A stretch of DNA of 64,000 nucleotides from Fusarium oxysporum f. sp. lycopersici 4287 (GCF_000149955.1 NC_030989.1:699079-763078), one strand, 5' to 3'. Numbered from the stretch's first letter, positions 23,912 through 34,654 are shown. Notes: generated from the sequence alone by a model not told the origin. Program-made: numbers and translations.

Positions 23912-24450
23912 ATGTTCATCAAGACAGTCATTATCTTATTGGCCTCCTTATCGCACGGAAAAGAAATTATGCAGAGACGCCACGATGTATCATCACCTAT
24001 CATAGATCAATTCCCATGGTCCTCCTTCCTCAACAAAACAGGCCTCGATCCGCTTCAATATCTCAAACCTCCATCTGACGACACACACGAGACACTCGCC
24101 TGCACCACGGCAAGACCTCCAATGTCAGACATTCGGGCATCACTAACGATAACCAGGAACCTGGTCCCGATCGACTCGCCTGCCCAGTCGCCATAGCCGC
24201 ATGGTCGAACCTCGCCGATGCAGAACAGTACATCTATATCCCATTTGACCAATGCCTATCCGCAACAGAAGGAACATGCAGAACTGTTGCGTGCGCGCCC
24301 ACAGGAGATCTTACTATCAAAAGCGATGAAATAACAGGACGAATGTGGAATCCCGTATCGACAAAGTGTGTGTTTGGTGGCGTTGGAGGAATATGGCAGA
24401 ATGATGGGTCAACCTTGGTCATTGAGATGGGATACGCAAGTCAAAAATGA
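23912..24450 (+). CDS. Small secreted cysteine-containing protein (candidate effector)
   Basis: Exons 23912-24109 and 24157-24450 give 163 aa. The 47-nt intron appears to use a GC-AG pair (donor GCAAGA, branch CACTAAC, acceptor CCAG). Both sides are phase 0, and the join reads LACTT/EPGPDRLACP. Without splicing, the first exon runs into a stop at 24193-24195. The product has an N-terminal signal-like segment (MFIKTVIILLASLSHG) followed by KEIMQRR, which could be a Kex2-type site, and six Cys in the mature part (LAC, RLAC, DQC, GTC, VAC, TKC). The C terminus is beta-rich, with a Gly-rich VFGGVGG turn. I do not recognise a family. Size, secretion and paired cysteines fit an apoplastic small secreted protein or effector. 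It converges tail-to-tail with the PAF acetylhydrolase, 164 bp apart. Confidence 0.65.
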
Positions 24451-24614
24451 ATCAACACATATGTATTCGTACTGTACAAAAGAGTCTAGCTGGTATTCGT
24501 ATCCAATATCCTTACAAAACCAATATGCCTTTCCCAACCTTGCGCCAAAAGAGGTATCTCCAAGTAATCCCATCCAAAGATCAAATCGCTTTCATAATCA
24601 TTTTGTCCGTCCTT

Positions 24615-26346
24615 TTACGCTGCAGCAGCACTGACAGCTCCGGTCATAGAAGGTGGTGCTCCGGGCAACTCCTCACTGGGGTCAAGTTCGCCCTTCATCT
24701 CCTCCTCGCCCTCCTCGACCTTCTTCTCGGTCGTCTTCTTACCCACGGCGTCTCCAAGTCCAATGATGTCGATCCATCGCCAGAACTCGACAGGGTTGTT
24801 GCCGCTCTTGTCAAAGATGGCTTGATCATTGTTGATGCCGTCTTTGCAGGGATCGCCGTTGGCTTCGTTGAACTTGTCGAGCTTATCGAACGAAGTACCG
24901 TCAACGAGGTCTCCAGCGAATGTACGACCGACGGGGACGTTGTTCTCGCGAAGCATCTGGAGCTGGGCGCGGAGGTTAAGACGAAGCGCTCGCTCGGGCT
25001 GTTCAGCCTTGAAGATCTTCTGCGTCAACCATGGGAACAAGATTCCAAAGTCGGACTGGTTGAGATGCGCAGAGTTGACGACGTAGAAGAAGTTTGGTTC
25101 TGACATCTTGTAGCCACTGGGTCGTTCGAAAAGCTGGGTTGTAACAACCTTGACGGTAGGATCTGGGCTTAGAACACGCGCCTTCATATGAAGATGGTCG
25201 GTCCACTTGAAGAAGTGCTCCGATTCGACTGCCAGAATAGCCTTTCCACCAGGGGCGCTGGCCTTGTCGGCATATGCAGGTAGCGGCAGATTGAACAGGG
25301 GTGCCGAGTTGGGAGCCATCAAGGGCATGCACCACATGTCGAGCAACATGACGAGTGTCTTCTCAGTGACCTGCTCTCGAATATCACTGCCCTCAGCAGG
25401 GACAAAGATGGGCTTCTCCATGGCAGCAACTTCTGGAACATCGGCGTAGTATGTGCTCTTGAGGAATTGTGTCATAGTAGCTGCTCCAAAGCTGTGGCCA
25501 GCGAAGATGATGCTGCCAGGCTCGTGGATATTGCATCGGCCGATGAATTGATCGAGGCTAGGGGTCGAGCGGTTCAGGTTGGTCAATTGTGTGCCATTGT
25601 CAACGGCGAGCATGGCTTGATGGATCATACCGAGCTCCCAGCATCGAATTCGGAGTTGGGCTTCGCGGGCTTGGTAGACTTCGGGGCTGACATCGTGTGA
25701 GATCTTCTCGTAGGGAACATGAATTCGGCCGTTGGAGGTAATGGTTCCGTTTTGCTTCTCGGGAACTCGAATGAAGCTTGCGACGGCGCTGCCATCGCGA
25801 TGCTCAGGGCAGATGACGACGATACCGTGAGAGGCAAGGGAGCCTGCGATGTAAGAGTAGGAGTTTCGGCATCCTCCCAGACCGTGGGAAAAGATCGTGG
25901 TTGGCCATCGCTTGTTCTCGGTCGAGGATTCGAGGAGTTTCGCATTCTTGTGGGCTGGGATCGTAGTATAGTGAAGATGTCGGGGCAGGAATCTGCAGAT
26001 TGTCAGCGCAAGTCTTGGGAACGATGCAAATGCGGCGCACTTACGAAAGGAACTCTGCCAACATAGGCCCAATACCAAGAAACTTTGTGTATGCAACGAG
26101 ATGCTGTCGCTGAGGATTGGGCAACCAGCTGATGTGCTTCTCGTGCGATTCGGGAACAGCTGGGTAGAACATGCGATACTGGACGGTATGAATCTTATCG
26201 ACGCCCTCTGGGGCAGCGCTGGGCGCTTCAAGTTCAGAGATAGGAATCTCGACATCGACGGTGCCGACCTTGTAGGGCCCTGTGTACTCAGGGAATGAGG
26301 GAATAGGGCTTAAGCGCGAGAGGTAGGACATTTTGGAGGCGTTCAT
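24615..26346 (-). CDS. Platelet-activating factor acetylhydrolase-like phospholipase
   Basis: Exons 26346-26045 and 25992-24615 join (LAEFLS/FLPRHLHYTT) to 559 aa; the intron is 52 nt. The PAF-AH isoform II domain shows FSHGLGGCRNSYSYIAGSLASHG around the oxyanion region, then ICPEHRDGSA. The nucleophile elbow is AGHSFGAATMTQF (Ser about 268), and a His in NSAHLNQSDFG belongs to the triad region. These Ca-independent A2-type enzymes remove acetyl or short oxidised acyl chains from the sn-2 position of phospholipids. No signal peptide is visible, so an intracellular enzyme is likely. The acidic C terminus (EEKKVEEGEEEMKGE region) is low-complexity. A second Met five codons in (26331) is an alternative start. 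Large plus-strand ORFs across this gene are shadows. Confidence 0.88.
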
Positions 26347-27139
26347 GATGAAGCTTGATGCGACGGCGCGCAGAAATGAAGTGTCGCGTGTTGTGTATCA
26401 ATTAAGGATGAAGAGAATGAAGAAATAATACTCGTTATGTAAGTTCAATAGCGATGGAAATTTTGTGCTTAGAAAGAGAGAAGACAGCGAAACTCCGTCG
26501 GCGATTGGATTGCTCGTACAACGCAAATAATCTAATTGTGGCTGTATCTCTTTGGTGACGTTTACACGGACGGGACGCTATGACAAGGGTACAGTACTTC
26601 TTTCACATGCAAGAAAATGAACAAACTATTCGCTGAAAGAGCCAGCAATTTCGGCAAGAAAAGGGGGAAAGCAAACAACATAAATAATTAAGAAGGAGTA
26701 AAAAAAGGTTTCACAGCATCATCGTCAGCATCATAAAACAAGGGGCAAGTCACGCGACAAAAAACCTGCAAAGGCTTGGAAGCATTGATCTATTCCCATT
26801 TGGTGACCGAATTGGCTGCAAGTGTCTTGTGCACAGTTACCAAGATCTTCAAGAATTTTTGCAACTAAAAAAAAAGGTTGGGAGAGGGTCGACGTCATGA
26901 TAAGATGTCATAGTCCCAGGCCGAGGCAGAAAAAGTCCGGAGATTCCGTATTTCTTGGCACTTTTGTTCGAGAATTTTCGTGGGTTTTCTTGCAGCCATT
27001 ATGGGGATGATCGTCAGGTCCATCGGTCTCTCGGCCGAGTTTAAACGTCCGTGATAGCTTCGATGGTATCATTTGCAAACTCAATATGCAGATTCTGCTC
27101 TAGAGCTTACCCTCATGGACCGTAAACGTCGTAACATCG
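26347..27139. other. Intergenic region, no gene recognised
   Basis: Upstream region of the PAF acetylhydrolase (read leftwards) and downstream of the Cys-rich gene. Contains A-rich runs (around 26700 and 26867-26877) and no ORF with a motif. Confidence 0.45.
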
Positions 27140-27562
27140 TCAAACCCTCTCTGTTCTTCCGGTGATAACATGAAGTCCCTTTCGAATCATCTCCTTGGAT
27201 CCCCGTCGGGAATGCCCTTCATGATGTCCATTTTGTCGTTCTCCTCTCCATGGTCTGCAGTCCTTACAGAAATCATGCCCACACTCAAAGTAATCCCATC
27301 GCCATGGCTTAACATCCTGCTTGCAAACATGACCCTCATTAGGTCCCTTCCCACATCTGCAACACATCCATCCTCTCATCATGCACTCTTTATATGCACA
27401 TCCGGCCTCTCCGCAGGGTCTTAGCGATCGAATAACGGTAAAGTCAACACTCCCGCATGAGCACTCTGAGCTGTTGGCGATTTCTTTTCTCGTCTTGCAG
27501 TCGATATATCGGGCTTTTTCTTCGTGCCCGCAGGCATAATGTATCCATTCGCAGGTGCACAT
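27140..27562 (-). CDS. Cysteine-rich zinc-binding-like hypothetical protein
   Basis: A single-exon 140-aa ORF starting MCTCEWIHYACGHEEK. It holds about 17 Cys with spaced His in C-x-C, C-GH and C-x2-C patterns (SSECSC, RPCGEAGCAYKEC, CCRCGKG, ECGHDFCKDC), suggesting two or three zinc knuckles or a degenerate RING-like arrangement. No signal peptide, so probably cytosolic or nuclear. The C terminus is basic and His-rich (NGHHEGHSRRGSK). I do not recognise a named family. Another Cys-rich protein in the window (50593-51258) also opens with an MC..., CS/CGH-like pattern. It follows the GNAT gene on the same strand after 112 bp. Confidence 0.65.
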   Translation of the reverse strand: MCTCEWIHYACGHEEKARYIDCKTRKEIANSSECSCGSVDFTVIRSLRPCGEAGCAYKECMMRGWMCCRCGKGPNEGHVCKQDVKPWRWDYFECGHDFCKDCRPWRGERQNGHHEGHSRRGSKEMIRKGLHVITGRTERV

Positions 27563-27674
27563 TGTGTATCATTTCGTAGTTAGAGTTGAAGATGCAAGGA
27601 GCCCACCTGCGCGAGACAGAAAAGCAGCCCAGTGTTTGTAACCCGCGCAAATCTCCATTCAGTGACACAAAGAT

Positions 27675-28331
27675 CTACGCGAATTCCTTGGATTTCGGCC
27701 GCGTCATTGTCCGTTTCTCGATCTTTGCATCACGCTCCATGTACGTCTCCACAAACGTTCCGAACGACCACTTAAACTCCTCCTCAGCTTTTACCTTGAA
27801 TCCGAGCTTCTCGTACACCAGCTTTCCCTTGGGTGTAGCCTCAAGAAAGCATGGGAGACCATCTGTGTCTGCACGCTCGATGCCCCAGCGGAGAATTAAA
27901 GTGCCCGCGCCTTTGCGTTGCCAGGTCTCGTGCGTGCAGATGACTTCAAGGTAATAATGAGGTCTATCGCCCATGAACTTGCGATGACCTCGTGTCATAG
28001 CGCCAAAGAACTCGACGGCGAGATCACCATTTGCTGGCCATGCCTCGGCTGGTGGAGGATCTTGAATTGGGGCACCAGGCAGGGTCCATTTCGCTAGCGA
28101 GACTACCTTTTCGTCTTTTGAGTCTGGGGATGATTTGTGCGTGACGACGAGTAATTCACACTGAGGGTCTGCCATATCATCCGTGAAGGTCTTCTGAAAG
28201 AAGCGATTTGAGGCTTCAATGTCGGACGTGAAGATACGGCTTCCGATAGAGGTGTCACCAAAGGCTGAGTAATAGACCTGGCACATCCCAGGGATGTCCT
28301 CTGGGACAGCAGGGCGCAGCTGAAGAGGCAT
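27675..28331 (-). CDS. GNAT-family N-acetyltransferase
   Basis: A single-exon ORF of 218 aa from the ATG at 28331 (MPLQLRPAVPEDIPG). An in-frame ATG at 28358 adds nine residues, but the LRPAVPEDIP opening is typical for GNAT beta1. The acetyl-CoA binding motif A is seen as YLEVICTHETWQRKGAGTLILRWGIERAD, with the Q/R-x-x-G-x-G/A core. Motif B follows as PCFLEATPKGKLVYEKLGFK. Such fungal GNATs (Acetyltransf_1) acetylate small amines or protein N termini; the substrate is unknown. The C terminus is basic. Confidence 0.88.
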   Translation of the reverse strand: MPLQLRPAVPEDIPGMCQVYYSAFGDTSIGSRIFTSDIEASNRFFQKTFTDDMADPQCELLVVTHKSSPDSKDEKVVSLAKWTLPGAPIQDPPPAEAWPANGDLAVEFFGAMTRGHRKFMGDRPHYYLEVICTHETWQRKGAGTLILRWGIERADTDGLPCFLEATPKGKLVYEKLGFKVKAEEEFKWSFGTFVETYMERDAKIEKRTMTRPKSKEFA

Positions 28332-28358
28332 TCTGCGATAGTATAGCAAGCGATTCAC

Positions 28359-28856
28359 TGAATGTGAGGGAACACTGAAGATGATTCAGTGACAAAGCGG
28401 TGGCACGATTCATAAATATTGTAACACTGCTGAGCCGTCCTCTAGCATTGAATCGCAATAGGACATCCCCACAAGCGAATCCCAAGCGGAAAGTCTAGCG
28501 AGGTACCCTTGTCCAGCTTCACGGGAGAACTTGAAGATCAACTGCGCAATGTGAAGGGAAAGTGGCCATGTTGGAGTGTATGAAGATTCTTGAATCTGGT
28601 GAGGATCATAAAACGATGCCACAAAATGCAATAGTTGGTGTTGAAAAGCCTCGTTGACGCGGTCGGTATAACTCACCTAACCCGTCTTATGCCGAATTAC
28701 CCCGTCCCCCGCGCCCTTTACATCAAAAGCAACACTAAAGTATTGGCATGTAGTATGACTCCTCTGTCTTGGCTTATAAAGGTCGTGAGTAATATTGTAA
28801 TTGAGATATAAACAAAGAACTACCAACATTATATACATCATCAACATTGACCGACC
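28359..28856. other. Divergent intergenic region between the GNAT and ICL/PEPM genes
   Basis: A 500-bp region serving as promoter for both neighbours. A TATAAA box (28775-28780) lies 77 bp before the ATG at 28857. Minus-strand ORFs here have no motif. Confidence 0.45.
28775..28780 (+). promoter_or_regulatory. TATA box of the ICL/PEPM-family gene
   Basis: TATAAA 77 bp upstream of the start codon at 28857. Confidence 0.45.
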
Positions 28857-29666
28857 ATGTCCAACGACCTCGCCACACAGCTCAAGGCTCTCCACAAGCC
28901 TTCATTACCAGTTGTCTTCCCGAATATCTGGGACGTTGCTTCGTTCCAAACTGTTACGTCCCTCAACAATGGGACTTCTAAGCCAGTCAAAGCTCTAGCG
29001 ACGGCGTCTTGGGCTGTTGCAGCGACATACGGTATCCAGGATGAGGAGCTCACCCTCGAGCAGAATATGGAAGCGATTAGCAAGGTTGCACCGCTCGCCA
29101 AAGCGGCTGGCATTCCGTTGTCTGCCGATTTACAGGATGGATATGGGTCTCAGATTGAGTCTACTGTCAAGCGAGCCGTTGAGCTTGGTGTTGTTGGCGC
29201 CAACATCGAGGATGTGAGCTCTGAAACAGGCGAATTCTATCCTATCGACGAACAAGTTCAACGTCTTAAGACGGCTCTCAAAGCTGCCTCTGACGCCGGT
29301 TGTCCCGATTTTGTCATTAATGCACGATGCGACACCTTCCACGTCGACATAGGCCTCTCAGAAGCTGAGGCGATGAAAGAAGCTATCAAACGTGGAAAAG
29401 CGTACCTTGAAGCCGGTGCGACAACCGTGTTTTACTGGGGTGGATCAGGACGGGGACTACGAAATGCATGGGTTGAGACCTTGGTGAAAGAGCTTGATGG
29501 ACGGGTTGCGGTCAAGCTGGCGCATAGAACCAAGGATGCGCTGTCAACTAAGGAATTGGGTGAGATTGGCGTTGCGAGGATTAGTGTTGGGCCAAGTCTG
29601 TTTCTATTGGCGCAGGCTGCTATTAAAGAGGCTGCTGAGAGCATCCTTAACGGTGGAAATTTGTAG
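28857..29666 (+). CDS. Isocitrate lyase / PEP mutase superfamily enzyme
   Basis: A single-exon gene of 269 aa. The TIM-barrel pattern of the ICL/PEPM family (Pfam PEP_mutase) is clear: VVFPNIWDVASFQTV, ATASWAVAATYG, the metal-binding LSADLQDGYG, VVGANIEDVS and the substrate-loop FVINARCDTF, ending with ARISVGPSLFLLA. Members cleave or form C-C or P-C bonds next to a carboxylate (2-methylisocitrate lyase, oxaloacetate hydrolase, carboxyPEP mutase, PEP mutase). The short length and absence of the KKCGH catalytic loop of true isocitrate lyases put it in the broad uncharacterised PF13714-type group. The enzyme should be cytosolic; the reaction cannot be named. Confidence 0.88.
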   Translation: MSNDLATQLKALHKPSLPVVFPNIWDVASFQTVTSLNNGTSKPVKALATASWAVAATYGIQDEELTLEQNMEAISKVAPLAKAAGIPLSADLQDGYGSQIESTVKRAVELGVVGANIEDVSSETGEFYPIDEQVQRLKTALKAASDAGCPDFVINARCDTFHVDIGLSEAEAMKEAIKRGKAYLEAGATTVFYWGGSGRGLRNAWVETLVKELDGRVAVKLAHRTKDALSTKELGEIGVARISVGPSLFLLAQAAIKEAAESILNGGNL

Positions 29667-30354
29667 TTACACATTCACGGTTGTACAGAAAAGTCTTTTT
29701 TGACGATATTCCTGATTATTCGTTGGTGTAGCTTTGTTGCCTGCGATGATGTGAGGTTCACGTCGCTCAACATTCGTGTCTTTGCAGATCTTGGATCATC
29801 CTCAAACAACATCTCTGATGACTCTTTTGGCTATCCAATTCCAGGCTCAGTTTCCTTCAGATGGAACTTTGGTTCGACGAAACCCAACTATACCACTTAC
29901 AATGCTTTTTACAGTTTGGGGCGGTGTTGGATGCCTACAGGCAGCCTAAGCCTTATGGGCCGGTGCCTGGATCTAGATCCATTGACGGGCTGTGCTGCGA
30001 TCAGCACGGTCAGCAATTGCTGCAAATGGTCGCCGACGACATAATTCAGCCTATCAGATAATTATGAGAGGATTTTTACCCGCTGTTTACTATTGATTTT
30101 CGCTGGCGTAGCTATTCACAGCTTGACTTGGCATCCCTTTTTGCGGGTCTAGGTGATGCCGTGTGAGTAATATGCCGTCGTGCCTACAGATGGAGGCCTT
30201 ACCTGAGGGCGAATCGGTGTTGTATAAAGAGGAATATATAAGCTGAAGCAAAAGTATCACCATTCTTCACACTTCTTCATTCCAATTCTCCAATCTTTAC
30301 TACAACCGCCATTCCTCCCTCACATAATATCCTATCAACACTAATACTTACATC
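29667..30354. other. Intergenic region with possible gene remnant
   Basis: An ORF at 29861-30061 (66 codons, ending QLLQMVADDIIQPIR) has a protein-like composition and is preceded by a CTTCAG acceptor-like site, but no upstream exon could be matched. A TATA-like TATAAA at 30223-30228 and a CT-rich leader precede the AAA ATPase. Confidence 0.35.
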
Positions 30355-32478
30355 ATGACTACTGACACTATGGACTCGACCAAGAGCAGCGGTGACGAGT
30401 CTACCGTTATCTTGACACCTGCAGACACGGAGCCCAAGGAGGAGACCACAGAGACCAAGACAGAACAAAAGACAGCAGACTCAAAGACAGAAGACTCAAA
30501 GACAGAAGAAACACCAAAAGAAGACGAAGAGAAGAAGGAGAAGGTCATGGTCGGTCTCCTCACAGAAAGCAAAGATCTATACGCAAAGTTCGATAAGAAC
30601 GGAGACCGATCATGGACAGACAAGTACCCCGATGATCTTGAGGAAGCAGCAGAGAATGAAGAGACACAAAAATACGCCGTCATCATCCGCAAGCGAAAGC
30701 CCAAGGAGGCTGACTCCAACAAGCCTCTCGACATCGACTCCCTTGTCATTCAATCTCCCTACCTCAAGCGCGTTCTCGGAAAGGTCTTTGAGGATTATCC
30801 CGGTATCGTCACTGATGTTTCACGCCTCAAGTTTCATGCTCCCTTTGAGTGCTTTGTCCATCGATGGGGTCAATTCACTGCTGCAAAGGATGATCCCAAC
30901 TATGATCAAATCACCCGTGAGCATGTTTCGCTGTTGCATAAGATCATGAGGGATGAGCTGGGAGAGATTATTCAGCTTCGGGAGGATTACTTCAAGAACC
31001 GCGCTGTTGCCTTTGAGCATGTTTGGACTCTCTTCCCTCCTGGTTGCACAGTTTGGGGTTCTGTCAAGGGAAGACCCGTTGCTGTTCGCTTCGACTCTGG
31101 ATACCTTGCAAAAACACAGTGCGGCGGCCTTGCCTACATGATGAACTGCAAGGGCATTGATTGGGACGGAAGAAGTATGGGATGGTGCGACATCACCATG
31201 CAGATTAACGACTTCCCCGGCACTGCTCCCTTCTCCAGTCTCTCATGCTATCCTCTAGAGTACCACCCCAATCATGACCAAGCACGCAATATGCTTCTCG
31301 AGCGTGGACGCAAGTTTGAGAGTCTTGCGGGCTATCACTACAAGGCATACAGCGGCACTGCCATCTGGTGGGTCAATGCGACCAAGTCTCGTAAAGAGAC
31401 TGTCAACTCACGCATTGTCATCGATGGAGCGAATTGGGAGAAGCAGAACCCCGACCATACCGTCTGGCTTAACTATCTGACTGGTGACGGTCCTGTCGCC
31501 AGCAGTGATCGGGATAGTGATGCTGGCAATAATGACGACGACGAGGATTGTTACAGCGATTGTTACAACGACTCGGGTGTCAAGAAGCCTGAATTTGATG
31601 ATGACCAGCGCGCTCCTCTCAGCGAAGAGCAGCTCATCATGACGAGTCCCATGGTCCGCGGCTATGCCCTGAAGAACAAGCGATGGATGGAGTTCTTTAT
31701 TGATGATGTAACAGAGGTCAAGTTCAACGAGAAGGCCTTCGACTCGCTTGTTCTTCCTGCCGATCAAAAGGAACTTATTCTCGCTTTCGCTCAAAGTCAG
31801 GTCAAGTTCAAGAATGTCTTTGATGATATCATCTCTGGAAAGGGTAAGGGTATCATCATGCTCTTGTCTGGCGGCCCCGGTATCGGTAAGACACTGACTG
31901 CTGAGTCGGTGGCTGAGGAGATGAAGGTTCCCCTGTATATCATGAGCGCTGGTGATCTCGGCAGCGATGCTTATGACATCGAGGAGAACCTTCAACGCAT
32001 TCTCGAAATGGTGGCCAATTGGAACGCTGTCCTCCTTCTCGACGAGTGCGACGTCTTCCTCGAGGCTCGCTCAGCACATGACATCGAACGCAACCGCATT
32101 GTTTCAATCTTCCTTCGCATGCTCGAATACTACGAAGGTATCCTCTTCCTCACCACCAACCGCGTCAAAGATATGGATCAAGCCTTCCAGAGCCGAATCC
32201 ACATGTCGCTCGAGTACCCTCCCCTCGACAACACCGCTCGAGAGTCTGTTTGGCGAGGGTTCTTGAGCCGCGCTATCAGTGTAGATGCAAAGATTGAAGG
32301 CGAGTCTGCGCATGAGATTACAGAGGGGGAGATCAAGGCTCTGGCTGGTCTGGAGCTGAATGGCCGACAGATTAAGAATGTCCTCAAGACGGCGAATCTT
32401 TTGGCTTGTCATAAGGGAGAGAAGTTGGCGTTTACCCATTTGAGGACTGTGTTGAGGGTCGAGGGTCATTCACTATAA
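30355..32478 (+). CDS. AAA-type ATPase (fungal DUF7025-AAA family)
   Basis: A single-exon gene of 707 aa. The first 70 residues are low-complexity, rich in Thr, Lys and Glu (TEQKTADSKTEDSKTEE). A central domain (about 110-330: YLKRVLGKVFEDYPGIVTD ... CFVHRW) matches the region found before AAA modules in fungal proteins. An acidic linker (DRDSDAGNNDDDEDCYSD) separates it from the AAA core. The AAA core has Walker A SGGPGIGKTLTAES (about 504), Walker B VLLLDECDVF (about 558), sensor-1 LTTN and the arginine-finger region FQSRIHMSLEYP. In this group the N domain is thought to select substrates and no membrane segment is present; the biological role is unknown. Such genes form large paralogous families in Fusarium. 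Confidence 0.9.
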   Translation: MTTDTMDSTKSSGDESTVILTPADTEPKEETTETKTEQKTADSKTEDSKTEETPKEDEEKKEKVMVGLLTESKDLYAKFDKNGDRSWTDKYPDDLEEAAENEETQKYAVIIRKRKPKEADSNKPLDIDSLVIQSPYLKRVLGKVFEDYPGIVTDVSRLKFHAPFECFVHRWGQFTAAKDDPNYDQITREHVSLLHKIMRDELGEIIQLREDYFKNRAVAFEHVWTLFPPGCTVWGSVKGRPVAVRFDSGYLAKTQCGGLAYMMNCKGIDWDGRSMGWCDITMQINDFPGTAPFSSLSCYPLEYHPNHDQARNMLLERGRKFESLAGYHYKAYSGTAIWWVNATKSRKETVNSRIVIDGANWEKQNPDHTVWLNYLTGDGPVASSDRDSDAGNNDDDEDCYSDCYNDSGVKKPEFDDDQRAPLSEEQLIMTSPMVRGYALKNKRWMEFFIDDVTEVKFNEKAFDSLVLPADQKELILAFAQSQVKFKNVFDDIISGKGKGIIMLLSGGPGIGKTLTAESVAEEMKVPLYIMSAGDLGSDAYDIEENLQRILEMVANWNAVLLLDECDVFLEARSAHDIERNRIVSIFLRMLEYYEGILFLTTNRVKDMDQAFQSRIHMSLEYPPLDNTARESVWRGFLSRAISVDAKIEGESAHEITEGEIKALAGLELNGRQIKNVLKTANLLACHKGEKLAFTHLRTVLRVEGHSL

Positions 32479-32722
32479 GGCGTTGGGTATTGAAGGTCAA
32501 AGGTATATCATTGAAGAACTCTAAATAGACATAACTCTTATTACACCATTGAAGCAGCCGTTGCCTGTCCGTAAGTCACCCGCCGTGACTAGTAGTGCAA
32601 GTGATAACGACAAAGAACTTTAATTACCTTTGAACAAAAGACATATCAGACATATCCTAAAGTCCAAAATATTGTATTCCCCGGGAAGACAGAGTGTGTA
32701 TCAGCAATATCTTCACCTGCTC
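32479..32722. other. Convergent 3' region of AAA ATPase and unknown gene
   Basis: No gene; contains the 3' ends of two converging transcripts. Confidence 0.4.
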
Positions 32723-33367
32723 CTAAAAGTACTCCCTCATATCCCTCTTCCACTTAACCCCATGGATCTCGGACATGAAGTCGTCAACGCACGTCTGAAT
32801 GGGCTTCCCCTTCCAATTTAAAACGCCGTGAACCTCAGGATCCCAATTTCGAGGATCTGGGTAACGGAGATCCTCGAATAGCATACGCACTATTCTCGAG
32901 AAAGTCTCAATGTCCTTTGAGGGGATGTTGCTGCAGTACTTCCTCACCAGGCAGTAAGCCACGGGTTCCAGTCTATCTAGAGATGGTGTTTGCCACGACC
33001 GCTTTGCCATGAAGTCCAACATGTACTTTCTAGCGCTGGCGTTAGGGATGAAACAAACCCTATCTGCACACCCCTCACCGTCGGGATGGTCGCGTTGGCA
33101 GATCTTGAACTTCATGTCCTTGCCGAGGATAGGATATGGGGTTTCACAGTCATTCCCTTCCTCCGTATATCTATCGCTATCCTCGTCCCAGCAACAGTTG
33201 GGAGGCCGACTGAAGGCGGCGTAGTAGTGTTGGGCGGGCGATGAGTGAGGTGGAGAGAGGGCATCCCTCTTCTTAATGAGGAGGTTGTGAAGACCGAGTT
33301 CGATGTCCATGTAAAGCTGGGTACGATAGAATCGGGCTAATTCATCTAGCTTTACCATATTGAACAT
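32723..33367 (-). CDS. Hypothetical protein, function unknown
   Basis: A single-exon ORF of 214 aa (or 211 from the second Met at 33358, MVKLDELARFYRTQLYMDIE). It is soluble, with no signal peptide or membrane segment. A cluster of Cys/His (CCWDED, DCETP, ICQRDHPDGEGCADRVCF) could bind metal. The second half is helical and Trp-rich (RYPDPRNWDPEVHGVLNWKG). I do not recognise the family. ORF length, codon use and sharp start near a pyrimidine-rich leader make it a likely real gene. It converges with the AAA ATPase. Confidence 0.55.
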   Translation of the reverse strand: MFNMVKLDELARFYRTQLYMDIELGLHNLLIKKRDALSPPHSSPAQHYYAAFSRPPNCCWDEDSDRYTEEGNDCETPYPILGKDMKFKICQRDHPDGEGCADRVCFIPNASARKYMLDFMAKRSWQTPSLDRLEPVAYCLVRKYCSNIPSKDIETFSRIVRMLFEDLRYPDPRNWDPEVHGVLNWKGKPIQTCVDDFMSEIHGVKWKRDMREYF

Positions 33368-34654
33368 GCAAAGACTGAGGGTTTGCGTGGAAATTCAGTG
33401 TTTGAGAATAATCGGAGGATGTGTAAAGTCTGATGAAATGTGGGATTATTGCGAGTCTTTAAAGACGAGAGTGTTTTAAGAGTAAGTGAATGCGTGAGAA
33501 GGGACGACTTTGAGAAAGACAAGATAAGAAGGCAAGAGTCATTTTTTATAGGCACTTCAATTTATTTTGGTTCAAATAGAATTCTTGTTGTATAATAACT
33601 TCAATATGGAAAGCTTATTCCTTGAGAACTACGAGGTATCGCCCTGCCCTCAACAATCGGACGAACACGTATATCAGTTACCTTCAAACAAAGCTTATCG
33701 AGAACACTTTTGGCTTGGGAAAATTATTTCGAGATGTTTTGAGTAATATGAGAAGTTCTATCATGGGCAGCCTAACTGTTGTACAGAGAAGAGGCCACAA
33801 AATGATAGCCCCAACGGTACCTCTTGGACATTTTTGCCCTGGTAGACCCTCTCGAGTGAACCCCTTTGTCTTTGTTTGATGAAATTCACATAATTGTCTT
33901 GACTTATCAAGTTCAATTTGGAAACTTGCCACTCACTGCCTGTGATTGAACCGGGTCAAATTAACACTCAGAATTCACACTTGATAAGAGACAAAAGTCT
34001 GTTCAGATGGTGCTGCAGCGAATCAAGATAAGGATTTATCCTTAATGTGATCACTTTTAAAAGTTTATTTGCAAAATTCATATAATAGAGTCTCTCGATT
34101 AGTTGGGGCTTCAGTTGAACCTCGCCATGATTTATAAACTTCAACAATAAGATTTACACAAAGTATATAAATTAGAGCAACGATTAATAGTGCAGCCAGT
34201 CATCTAGCTTCCCGTAACATCAAGAGTCGCCCAAAAACAAAAGTGTAGGTGAAGTTGAAAGAACTCATGATATTGATATAGAGGGTATTGCAATTTTCAT
34301 GATAGTTGATTCAACTGAAGTGACTCAACTATCGAGGCTGACAAACTTAGTCTACCAACCACATTAGGCAATTCATAGCAATATATCGTGCTCAACCCCG
34401 CCTCGGCCCGCTATGAGCTGAGCTGCCTGAGCATTATCAACTTCTTCATGTAGGGCGTGATAACAAAGGGCGCGCTTTGACATTAGTTCCTCTCCGACCA
34501 TCATTCACTTTCCAATCTAGACAAAGTCAAGAACCCTAATATCCTGCAGCTTATAAATACGATACTGGATCAAAGCTTATAAATCCAACTTGAAACTACT
34601 ATAATCGCAGCGTTTCGACATACGACAATTATTGACATCGCTCGAGTTACCAAA
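33368..34654. other. AT-rich intergenic region
   Basis: About 1.3 kb, visibly more A/T-rich than its neighbours from 33540 to 34350, with no gene. A TATA box (TATAAATA, 34552-34559) is about 95 bp before the NmrA-like ATG. Loss of GC here could reflect old mutated repeat, but no repeat unit was recognised. Confidence 0.45.
34552..34559 (+). promoter_or_regulatory. TATA box of the NmrA-like gene
   Basis: TATAAATA about 95 bp before the start codon at 34655; a further CTTATAAAT occurs just downstream at about 34575. Confidence 0.45.

Noticed and set aside
24447..25103. Long plus-strand ORF (218 codons)
   Set aside because: Antisense shadow of the PAF acetylhydrolase last exon; Leu/Val-rich with no motif.
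30348..30749. Minus-strand Ser/Val-rich ORF
   Set aside because: Antisense of the Thr/Lys/Glu-rich start of the AAA ATPase.
31408..31995. Minus-strand ORF of 195 codons
   Set aside because: Shadow of the AAA ATPase coding strand; no domain.
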